In this document: positions 1 through 5,773 of the stretch, piece after piece | Position numbering within the stretch: the first letter of the stretch is position 1 | How the letters are laid out: every line of letters begins with the position of its first letter | Assembly (NCBI GenBank): GCA_022822575.1 | Contig: JAJEBJ010000257.1 | Span: 1-6,718, forward strand | Length of the DNA: 6,718 nucleotides | Reading direction: 5' to 3' | DNA from: Alphaproteobacteria bacterium | GTDB lineage: Bacteria > Pseudomonadota > Alphaproteobacteria > SP197 | The notes under the pieces: generated by a model | Told to the model about the DNA's origin: nothing | Databases searched by the model: none | What the model saw: the letters and a program-made list of their open reading frames with translations, nothing else | Made by a program: the position numbers and the translations under genes

Positions 1-651
1 GCCGGCAAGACCACGACCTTCAACGTGATCTCCGGTTTCTACAGGCCGACGAGGGGACGCGTGATCTACTCGGGCCGTGACATCTCGGGCATGGCAACCC
101 ACGCCATCGCCGCGCTGGGTCTCGTTCGCACGTTCCAGGCAACGACCCTGTTCCATGAACTCACCGTCGCCGAGAATGTGCTTGCCGGCTGCCACCTCGG
201 TGCAAGGATCGGGCTCGCGAATGTCCTCCTCGGCCGGCAGCGGGAACGCCAGGATGAGGCCCTGGCCCGAGTGGAGGAGATCCTCGCCTTCATGGGACTG
301 GATGAAGTTGCCGGTGAGTCCTGCGCAAACCTCCCCCATGGACTTCAGCGCACCCTGGGAGTCGCCGTTGCCCTTGCCGCGGAACCGCGACTTCTCCTGC
401 TCGACGAGCCGTTCACGGGCATGAATCCGGACGAGACGCGCCACATGATGGATCTCGTGCGCGAGGTGCGGGATCGGGGGGTCACCATTCTCCTCGTCGA
501 GCATGACATGCAGGCGGTCATGGGCCTGTGCGAGACCATCACCGTGCTCAACTTCGGCAGCCTCCTTGCCGAGGGCGACCCCGAGGCGATCCGCGCCAAT
601 CCCGAGGTGATCGATGCCTATCTCGGGACCCCGATCGAGGGCGTGGCGTGA
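1..651 (+). CDS. livG: HAAT-family ABC transporter ATP-binding protein, LivG type (5' end cut off)
   Basis: One of the two cytoplasmic ATPases that power a branched-chain amino acid/amide type importer. The frame is open from base 1, so the gene starts upstream of the window; the visible 216 residues begin inside the Walker A motif (AGKTTT). Further motifs are the Q-loop glutamine in VRTFQ (visible residue 46), a signature LPHGLQR (about 111-117), Walker B with LLLLDEP (131-137), the D-loop-side GMNPDE typical of LivG, and the H-loop histidine in LLVEHDM (168). The tail EAIRANPEVIDAYLG is the classic LivG ending. The signature departs from LSYGQQ: Ser is Pro, the next residue is His and the first Gln is Leu. 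LPYG variants are familiar in LivG, so it is probably active. The stop overlaps the livF start. Which permeases it serves is not certain, because its upstream neighbours are not visible. Confidence 0.95.
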   Translation, partial: AGKTTTFNVISGFYRPTRGRVIYSGRDISGMATHAIAALGLVRTFQATTLFHELTVAENVLAGCHLGARIGLANVLLGRQRERQDEALARVEEILAFMGLDEVAGESCANLPHGLQRTLGVAVALAAEPRLLLLDEPFTGMNPDETRHMMDLVREVRDRGVTILLVEHDMQAVMGLCETITVLNFGSLLAEGDPEAIRANPEVIDAYLGTPIEGVA

Positions 652-1358
652 CACTCCTGCAGGTGACGGACCTCGAGGTCCACTACGGCAAGGTCCAGGC
701 CATCAAGGGAATCGATATCAGGCTGGAGGCAGCCGACATCATCACCCTGATCGGCGCCAACGGAGCGGGAAAGTCGACAACCTTGCGCACGCTCTCCGGG
801 CTCAATCGCCCCACCACGGGAACGATCCTGTTCGAAGGCGAGAGAATTGACGGACTCGAGCCCGACCGGATTGTCGCCCGCGGCATCGCCCACGTCCCCG
901 AGGGCCGCCGTGTCTTTCCGGAACTGACGGTTCTGGAAAACCTGATGACAGGCGCCTATCTCCGCCGTGACGGGCCGTCGGTCCGTTCCGATCTCGACAT
1001 GGTGTATGGCCATTTTCCACGGTTGCGCGAGCGGCGCGGCCAGTACGCCAAGACACTGTCGGGCGGCGAACAGCAGATGCTGGCCATGGGGCGCGCCCTG
1101 ATGGCGGCGCCACGGCTGTTGCTGATGGACGAGCCTTCGATCGGACTGTCGCCCATCATGGTGCAGGAGATCGCCTCGATCATCGGCGAAATCAACCGCA
1201 AGGGCGTTCCCGTCGTTCTCGTCGAACAGAACGCCAGCCTCGCGCTTCATCTGGCCAGCTACGGTTACGTGCTGGAAACCGGCCGTGTCGCGCTGCACGG
1301 GCCTTGCGAAATCCTGCGCGAGAACGAACACGTCCGTCGTGCCTACCTCGGAGGCTAG
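648..1358 (+). CDS. livF: HAAT-family ABC transporter ATP-binding protein, LivF type
   Basis: Second ATPase of the importer, partner of LivG. The GTG start at 648 gives 236 residues, the usual LivF length. It overlaps the livG stop as GTGA and has a GAGGG ribosome site at 637-641, six bases upstream, so the two are translationally coupled. The frame is open further upstream, but that part lies inside livG. Motifs: Walker A GANGAGKST (36-44), the LivF hallmark VPEGRRVFPELTVLENL (83-99), signature LSGGEQQ (137-143), Walker B LLLMDEP (157-163) and LVEQNA (191-196). Gln replaces the H-loop His in that last motif, as is normal for LivF. Every expected motif is intact, and the product should be functional. 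Confidence 0.96.
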   Translation: MTLLQVTDLEVHYGKVQAIKGIDIRLEAADIITLIGANGAGKSTTLRTLSGLNRPTTGTILFEGERIDGLEPDRIVARGIAHVPEGRRVFPELTVLENLMTGAYLRRDGPSVRSDLDMVYGHFPRLRERRGQYAKTLSGGEQQMLAMGRALMAAPRLLLMDEPSIGLSPIMVQEIASIIGEINRKGVPVVLVEQNASLALHLASYGYVLETGRVALHGPCEILRENEHVRRAYLGG

Positions 1359-1398
1359 GGAGAACTTCTCCGGTTGGCGCCTGGGGGACGAGCTATGG

Positions 1399-2025
1399 GT
1401 GGACTGGATGGCGGGAGCCCGCGCTGCATGGCTCGATGACGATCCAGCCCATGCGGCGGCGTGCTGCTGTCAAGCCAGCGTGATGGCGGCGGGTTTCGAG
1501 CCGGACGATCCGAGGCGGGCCGCAACGGCGCACGCGCGTGCCCTGATGGCTCCGGGGCCGGGCGGTGTCGAATCAGGGCTTACCGCCGCATTCGAGGCAT
1601 GGGAGGCGGCCGGTCCCTGGGTCGAGAGAATGGCGCTCGGCATCCGCGCCCGCAGCTCGCTCTTTCACATGCGGCTCGAATCGAAGCATCGCGGCGTCTA
1701 TCCGGACATTGCACGCCAGCGATGCCGCAAGATGCTCAACGCGGGCATGGCCCTCATCGAGGCCGAACGCGCCGCCCGTCGTGGTGACCGGCACTCCATG
1801 GAGGCAGCCATGGCGCGCCGGCGCGACGCCTTCGGTCATCGCGAGTCGGCCGCCGCCGCCATGGCGCACTGGCTTGGAGAACCCGTTCGGGGCCGCGAGA
1901 TCGACCGCTTCGCCGAACATCCTCCTATGGCGAGGGACGATGAAGCGCGCCTTTACGCCGCAGCCCTCCTCGTGCCGCTGACGCTTGACACCGATCGGAG
2001 ACGCCGCCTCAACCCTGCGATGTGA
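1399..2025 (+). CDS. Unrecognised alpha-helical protein, TPR-like
   Basis: I do not recognise this family. The frame has coding-like codon use (G/C third positions) and encodes about 208 residues rich in Ala, Arg, Trp and Met, without signal peptide or membrane segment, so probably cytoplasmic. Its first third (WLDDDPAHAAA...FEPDDPRRAATAHARAL) resembles the helix-turn-helix pattern of tetratricopeptide repeats, and a second degenerate unit may follow (AAFEAWEAAGPWVERM). A basic, conserved-looking stretch RARSSLFHMRLESKHRG comes next. The start is uncertain. GTG 1399 has GAG six bases upstream and GGGGGA at 1383-1388; ATG 1408 is an alternative; the frame stays open back to GTG 1285, inside livF. 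A good AGGGAG at 1357-1362 has no in-frame start at proper distance. It follows livF by about 40 bases with no terminator seen, so it is probably co-transcribed. Its 3' end overlaps livM tail to tail. Confidence 0.65.
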   Translation: MDWMAGARAAWLDDDPAHAAACCCQASVMAAGFEPDDPRRAATAHARALMAPGPGGVESGLTAAFEAWEAAGPWVERMALGIRARSSLFHMRLESKHRGVYPDIARQRCRKMLNAGMALIEAERAARRGDRHSMEAAMARRRDAFGHRESAAAAMAHWLGEPVRGREIDRFAEHPPMARDDEARLYAAALLVPLTLDTDRRRRLNPAM

Positions 2026-3073
2026 GGGGCCTCGCGCGCCTGAAGTACCGGACGACGCGTGCCGGCAGGGTCTCGAGACCGTTCGGCAGAAACAGCATCG
2101 CGAGCACGAGAAGCAAGCCATAGAAGAGGGGACGCAGTTCGTCGTATCCGATGTCGCGCAGCAGCACCTCGTTGATGGCGGTCAGCGTGACGAGCCCGAT
2201 GATGGGTCCCCAGATCGTGGCGGTGCCTCCGACAATCACCCAGATCAGCACGAACACCATCTCGTGGACCGCAAAGCGGTTGGGATTGACGGTGGTGAGG
2301 TAGTGCGCCAGCAGCGCGCCTGCCAGACCGGCGAAGAACGATGCCAGCACCAGTGCCTGGGTCCTCGTCCGCCAGGTGTTGACACCAACCGCCCCGGCAA
2401 GCTGGTCACGCCAGTGGACGGCATGAAAGGTGAGGCCGATGTGCGAATGCTCGATACGCCAGAGGATCCAGATTGAAACGGCTGCGATCACGAGCACCAG
2501 GTAGTACGAGGCGACCGGTTCCCAGAAATTGATCTCGAAGGCGCCAATCTCGATGTCGGGAACACCGGGAATGCGAGAGATGCCCTTGGGGCCGATGAAG
2601 GCCTTCCAGAGCAGCCTGATTGTCTCGCCCGCGGCAAAGGATCCGATGAGGAAGTAGAACCCCTTCATGCGGAACAGCGGGAAGGCCAGGATGAAGGCGA
2701 CGAGACCCGTGAGACCGGCAGCGAGGACGATTGAAAGCGGAACGGGAATGGCGAACTGCTTGCTGAGCAGGGCCGATGCGTAGGCCCCGAACCCCATCAT
2801 GACAACATGGCCGAGCGAAAACTCGCCGGTCAGCGCAAGCAGCCGGTAGCTCACCACGACCAGGGTGTTGATGGTGAGGAAAACGAGGAGTTCCTGTTGC
2901 GAGAAGGTCACGAGGTGCGGCGAGAGCGCCAGCACGGCGGCCGACACGAGAGCGAGCCCGTGCCACCATCGGCGACGGTGCCGACCTCCGAGATTCGGAT
3001 CGAGGGCGAGAGCCGCCGCCGCCAGCGCCAGCGCCATAAGCGCCAGCCAGACCGCGTAGGTGACGACACTCAT
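2009..3073 (-). CDS. livM: HAAT-family ABC transporter permease, LivM type
   Basis: Inner-membrane permease that pairs with LivH to form the translocation channel. ATG 3073 gives 354 residues; its A is shared with the livH stop (TGATG), so translation is coupled. The frame is open upstream of this ATG, but only within livH. Two hydrophobic N-terminal segments (about 4-24 and 38-52, separated by a basic RHRRR patch) precede the core. The core shows the family motif LTGEFSLGHVVMMGFGAYAS (81-100), FPLFRMKGFYFLIGSFAAGE (131-150), FFAGLAGAL (246-254) and IWVIVGGTATIWGPIIG (277-293), and ends FYGLLLVLAMLFLPNGL (317-333). The cytoplasmic coupling loop before FFAGLAGAL reads FHAVHWRDQLAGAVGVN, unlike the usual RAIREDExAAxxxGIN. 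This may reflect a subfamily or a particular ATPase partner. Assignment is firm; substrate is not determined by sequence. Confidence 0.94.
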   Translation of the reverse strand: MSVVTYAVWLALMALALAAAALALDPNLGGRHRRRWWHGLALVSAAVLALSPHLVTFSQQELLVFLTINTLVVVSYRLLALTGEFSLGHVVMMGFGAYASALLSKQFAIPVPLSIVLAAGLTGLVAFILAFPLFRMKGFYFLIGSFAAGETIRLLWKAFIGPKGISRIPGVPDIEIGAFEINFWEPVASYYLVLVIAAVSIWILWRIEHSHIGLTFHAVHWRDQLAGAVGVNTWRTRTQALVLASFFAGLAGALLAHYLTTVNPNRFAVHEMVFVLIWVIVGGTATIWGPIIGLVTLTAINEVLLRDIGYDELRPLFYGLLLVLAMLFLPNGLETLPARVVRYFRRARPLTSQG

Positions 3074-3951
3074 CAGGCGCGTTCCGGCTTGCCCAGCAGG
3101 CCGTGGGGACGCACGACCAGCACGATGAGCATCAGCACGAGGCCCGTGATGTCGGCAATCGTGCCATCGAAAATCGTGGTGACGAAGGTATGGGTGAAGG
3201 CATAGAGCACCGATGCAATCACCGCACCCTCGAGGCTGCCGAGGCCTCCGACGATGATGACGATGAAGGCGCCAATGATGACCGGATGTCCCATGTAGGG
3301 GCCTGTCGGCACGATCGTGGCCGTCAGCGCCCCTGCGACCCCCGCCAAGGCGGCGCCGAGAATCATGGCGAGCATCGAGATGCGGCTGATCGAAATGCCC
3401 TGCAGCGCGGCCGCCTCGGAATCCTGCGCGACGGCACGCAGCGCCCAGCCGAACCGGCTCCTGCGCAGGAAGATCCACAAGGCTCCAAGCAGAACGACGG
3501 CAAAGGCAATGACGACGAGACGCTGACCGGAAATGGTCAGGGCATCGATTCCGAACAGTGTCACGGCTTCATTGTAGGGACCGGCAAAGGACTTCTTGCG
3601 GACGCCGAAGAGCGCAACGGCGCCGGCCTGAAGGACCAGCAGGGCGCCGATCGAGCAGATGAGACCGCCAAGCGGATTATCCTTCATGGGCCGGAACATC
3701 GTTCTCTCCAGGAGAAGTCCGACCGCGGCCACCGCGAGAACCGCGACCGCAACGCCCGCAAAGAAAGGCAACTCGTTCTGGTAGAACACCCAGAACAGGC
3801 AGTAGGCGCCGGCCATGTAGAGTTCGCCGTGGGCGAAGTTCACGACCCGCATGACGCCGAAGATGAGAACGAGGCCGACCGCAACAAGCGCCAGATAACT
3901 CGACGCGTAGGTCGCGTTCAGGCAGGTCTGCAGGAAGACGCCGAAGTCCAT
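3073..3951 (-). CDS. livH: HAAT-family ABC transporter permease, LivH type
   Basis: Inner-membrane permease, partner of LivM. ATG 3951 gives 292 residues, the usual LivH length, and the N terminus (MDFGVFLQTCLNATYASSYL) aligns with typical LivH starts. Motifs: FGVMRVVNFAHGELYMAGAY (31-50), LLERTMFRPMK (79-89), the coupling loop SRFGWALRAVAQDSEAAALQGI (165-186) followed by GAALAGVAGAL (199-209), GGLGSLEGA (235-243), and the terminal VVRPHGLLGK (279-288). About eight hydrophobic segments are apparent. There is no clear Shine-Dalgarno sequence: the nearest purine-rich stretch (GGA) is about 14 bases upstream, although livH begins its own ribosome entry after a 98-base spacer. The upstream hairpin may further lower its expression relative to the binding protein. 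Confidence 0.95.
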   Translation of the reverse strand: MDFGVFLQTCLNATYASSYLALVAVGLVLIFGVMRVVNFAHGELYMAGAYCLFWVFYQNELPFFAGVAVAVLAVAAVGLLLERTMFRPMKDNPLGGLICSIGALLVLQAGAVALFGVRKKSFAGPYNEAVTLFGIDALTISGQRLVVIAFAVVLLGALWIFLRRSRFGWALRAVAQDSEAAALQGISISRISMLAMILGAALAGVAGALTATIVPTGPYMGHPVIIGAFIVIIVGGLGSLEGAVIASVLYAFTHTFVTTIFDGTIADITGLVLMLIVLVVRPHGLLGKPERA

Positions 3952-3977
3952 GGGCTAACGGGATGTCCGGAAAGACG

Positions 3978-4010
3978 ATACCGGGCCCGGCACGAGGCCG
4001 GTCCCGGTAT
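3978..4010 (-). terminator. Imperfect hairpin between binding protein gene and livH (possible attenuator or RNA stabiliser)
   Basis: ATACCGGG (3978-3985) is the exact reverse complement of CCCGGTAT (4003-4010). After one mismatch the stem continues for five more pairs (3987-3991 with 3997-4001) and closes on a five-base loop. That is 13 pairs with a single internal mismatch, mostly G-C. In the direction of transcription (right to left) it is followed by CGTCTTTCC, only a three-T run, so it is a weak or leaky intrinsic terminator at best. Position after a binding protein gene and before the permeases fits a known arrangement in ABC operons: the hairpin terminates some transcripts or protects the 3' end of the upstream mRNA, giving excess binding protein. 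A weaker potential stem (GCCG 4019-4022 with CGGC 4035-4038) lies between it and the stop codon. Confidence 0.55.
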
Positions 4011-4049
4011 TGCGTGTCGCCGTGCCACGTGGGCCGGCGAGGAAAGTGA

Positions 4050-5333
4050 TCAGGCGCGCTGGTACCACATTTCGCCCATCGCTTCGAAGTGCTTGATCAT
4101 GGTCTCGCTGTGTTCGCCCCACCACTCGGGGATGTTCTTGAACTCGACGATCACAGCCTTCCCGTTCTGGATCTGCACGACAGGCCAGTTGCCGACAAGC
4201 GCGTGGTCGATACCGAACAGCTCCTCGCCCCACCAGTTGGCCTCACCGAAGGCGTGGGCGCCTGTGCCGCCCTGCTTCATGCCCTCGAGCACCGCCGCCG
4301 GTTCGATGGAACCCGCTTTCTGGGCGCCATCCAGCCACAGATCGAGGATCGACGCGTACTCCCAGGACACCGCACCCCACTGGCCGGGATGGCGTTCGTT
4401 GTAGACCTGGAAGAACCCATTGGGATCATTGAAGTTGATACCCTCGGCATTCAGCGCCGGATCGTCGAAGTCGGGGAACTGGAAGATCACCCCCTCCATG
4501 AACTCCTCGGAGGTGTTGGCGATGATGTCGGCATAGAAGTCCGCGGTGCAGGAGATGATCTGGCCACCGTAGTTCTGCACGAACGCCTGCTTGCACAGCT
4601 CGTTGACGAACTCCGCATAGGCCGTATCCAGGCACAGGATATCGGGTTTGTGCGCCAGCATCGCTGTCATGACGGGCGCGAAGTCCGTCGTCGCGATGTC
4701 GAAGAAGATCGTGTCCTTGACCTCGATGCCGTGCGCTTCGAAGGCCGCGAGGTAGGTTGCCACGGAGGGCCTGCCGAGCGCGTCATCCTGGGCGCAGATC
4801 ACGGCTGTCTTCGCTTCGGGCATGTTCTCGGCCATCCACCAGACGCCCGTGAGGTTGTAGATCGGATGAACTTCCGCGGGCGCGACCAGGAAGGGCGTGT
4901 CCGGCGAGAGGTCCGAAGGAAGAAGCGTCGAGACAAGCATCTCGGCGCGATTGGCGATCGGGGTCACGGCCGGCATGGTGTCGCCGCCGAGCATCTCGAT
5001 GAACGAGACGCCGTCTTCGTTGATCAGCTTCTGGGCGCCGGTGCGCGCCTTGTCCGGAAGATACTCGTTGTCGTACGAGACGATTTCGACGTTGTAGGAC
5101 GTCCCGCCGATCTCGACACCACCGGCGGCGTTCTTCTGTTCCGCCCAGATCTCGCATCCATAGAGGCCGGGCAGCCCCCAGGCCGCGACACCACCGGTCA
5201 GTGGTGCGAGAAATCCGATGCGGACCGTCTCGTTGGCGCTCAGTTTCCCCGGATTCACCGCGGTGGCCGCGGCGGCGCCAGCGAGTGCCGACGTGCCCAT
5301 GAACCTGCGTCTGTCAATGGGGCTAAAGGTCAT
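4050..5333 (-). CDS. Tat-exported periplasmic substrate-binding protein of a HAAT-family ABC importer
   Basis: Periplasmic receptor that captures the solute and delivers it to LivH/LivM. ATG 5333 gives 427 residues and has a perfect AAGGAGG ribosome site at 5341-5347, seven bases upstream; an upstream in-frame ATG at 5426 lacks this support. Residues 7-13 (DRRRFMG) form a twin-arginine motif followed by an Ala-rich hydrophobic stretch, with likely cleavage near LSA-NE (33/34), so export should be by Tat in folded form. The mature part opens with VRIGFLAPLTGGVAAWG (37-53), standard for type I periplasmic binding folds of the Leu/Ile/Val and amide receptor group (Peripla_BP_6). It continues with NAAGGVEIGG (68-77), GGDTMPAVTPIANRA (116-130) and VICAQDDALGRPS (178-190). 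The C-terminal quarter is rich in Trp. Ligand cannot be read from sequence; an amide is suggested only by the neighbouring enzyme gene. Confidence 0.93.
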   Translation of the reverse strand: MTFSPIDRRRFMGTSALAGAAAATAVNPGKLSANETVRIGFLAPLTGGVAAWGLPGLYGCEIWAEQKNAAGGVEIGGTSYNVEIVSYDNEYLPDKARTGAQKLINEDGVSFIEMLGGDTMPAVTPIANRAEMLVSTLLPSDLSPDTPFLVAPAEVHPIYNLTGVWWMAENMPEAKTAVICAQDDALGRPSVATYLAAFEAHGIEVKDTIFFDIATTDFAPVMTAMLAHKPDILCLDTAYAEFVNELCKQAFVQNYGGQIISCTADFYADIIANTSEEFMEGVIFQFPDFDDPALNAEGINFNDPNGFFQVYNERHPGQWGAVSWEYASILDLWLDGAQKAGSIEPAAVLEGMKQGGTGAHAFGEANWWGEELFGIDHALVGNWPVVQIQNGKAVIVEFKNIPEWWGEHSETMIKHFEAMGEMWYQRA

Positions 5334-5421
5334 GATCTGTCCTCCTTGCCTTCTGGCTGATTCGGGGGAACTAGGCCAGCGATGCGGCGTGTCCCCCGCA
5401 TGTCTCCGATCATATCCTGTC

Positions 5422-5450
5422 ATCATCTACCATTACCTTCATCCAGACAA
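5422..5450 (-). promoter_or_regulatory. Candidate promoter for the binding protein-livH-livM operon
   Basis: On the - strand TTGTCT (5445-5450) and GATGAT (5422-5427) are 17 bases apart. Each matches four of six bases of the sigma-70 hexamers, and they lie in the most A/T-rich part of the gap. Transcription would begin near 5415, leaving a leader of roughly 80 bases. A competing -10 box, TATGAT at 5409-5414, is better by itself but has no good -35 partner at 16-18 bases. The call is by eye and weak. Confidence 0.3.
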
Positions 5451-5468
5451 CTTCCGTTCGAAGGTTGT
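5447..5468. promoter_or_regulatory. Imperfect inverted repeat at the candidate promoter (possible operator)
   Basis: ACAACTTC (5447-5454) pairs with GAA-G-GTTGT (5460-5468) around CGTTC, eight pairs with one bulged G. It touches the upstream edge of the candidate -35 hexamer, where a transcription regulator could bind. No regulator gene is visible in the window, and short dyads occur by chance in sequence of this composition. Confidence 0.25.
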
Positions 5469-5479
5469 TGCGGACGGCA

Positions 5480-5498
5480 CCAGGGCGAATGTCCCTGG
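5480..5498. repeat. Perfect inverted repeat CCAGGG-N7-CCCTGG
   Basis: Six perfect pairs with a seven-base spacer (CGAATGT), about 65-85 bases upstream of the presumed transcription start of the binding protein operon. It could be a regulator site or a hairpin in read-through RNA from the amidase-like gene. Without a T-run it is not a convincing terminator. Confidence 0.35.
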
Positions 5499-5749
5499 CT
5501 GCACAAGCCCCCGAGGGGAAGCCGCAAACGGCAACGTCACGGTCAGGATGAGTCCGGCAAAGACAGCCCGTCGGGATACTCGCCAGCCCTGACATCGTGT
5601 GGAACGCGCTGACGGAGTGTGAGCATCCGTGCCCCTTGCCGGCTGTCAGGTTGCACGACCGGATGCCGGCGTCCTGCCGGAAACCCAACGTGCCGAACAA
5701 GGACGCCAATCCGTCCGCCAGTGGCATGAGTCGGCGACGAGGCTGCGAT

Positions 5750-5765
5750 CCCGGGGCTGTCCGGG
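5750..5765 (-). terminator. Short G-C hairpin just after the amidase-like gene (weak terminator candidate)
   Basis: CCCGG (5750-5754) pairs with CCGGG (5761-5765) over a six-base loop, beginning eight bases past the stop codon. In the transcribed direction it is followed by ATCGCAGCC with no T-run, so intrinsic termination is doubtful. A second similar hairpin (5666-5680) lies about 70 bases further on. Transcription may read through into the binding protein operon or stop by Rho. Confidence 0.2.
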
Positions 5766-5773
5766 CCGTGGAG

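Larger units (their letters stand above)
5334..5773. other. Non-coding gap holding the upstream region of the binding protein operon and the 3' flank of the amidase-like gene
   Basis: No convincing gene lies in these 440 bases. The open frames that cross it have irregular codon use, extend into neighbours and have no ribosome sites. The left part (about 5405-5470) is more A/T-rich than the surroundings and probably holds the promoter. The right part contains several short G-C hairpins: CCAGGG/CCCTGG at 5480-5498, GCCG/CGGC at 5521-5532, CCGGC/GCCGG at 5666-5680 and CCCGG/CCGGG at 5750-5765. None is followed by a T-run in either direction. Confidence 0.6.

Noticed and set aside
618..1331. Open frame of 237 codons on the - strand opposite livF
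   Set aside because: livF has all ATPase motifs in the + frame; the antisense product has no recognisable motif or ribosome site.
1573..2121. Open frame of 182 codons on the - strand opposite the unknown TPR-like gene
   Set aside because: It runs into the 3' end of livM, has Cys/Arg-rich composition unlike a folded protein, and its codon third positions are less biased than those of the + strand frame. Some doubt remains, as the + strand gene is itself unrecognised.
4025..4032. CCACGTGG palindrome as a regulator site
   Set aside because: It is an isolated eight-base palindrome downstream of the receptor gene, away from any plausible promoter; chance occurrence is likely.
3103..5360. Two long open frames on the + strand, over 420 codons each, opposite livH and the binding protein gene
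   Set aside because: They are antisense to genes with clear family motifs. Their predicted proteins are overloaded with Arg, Asp, Gly and His and have no recognisable domain, as expected from the complementary frame of G/C-biased codons.
5666..5680. CCGGC-GTCCT-GCCGG as a terminator
   Set aside because: Only five pairs and no T-run on either side; such hairpins are frequent in DNA of this base composition.
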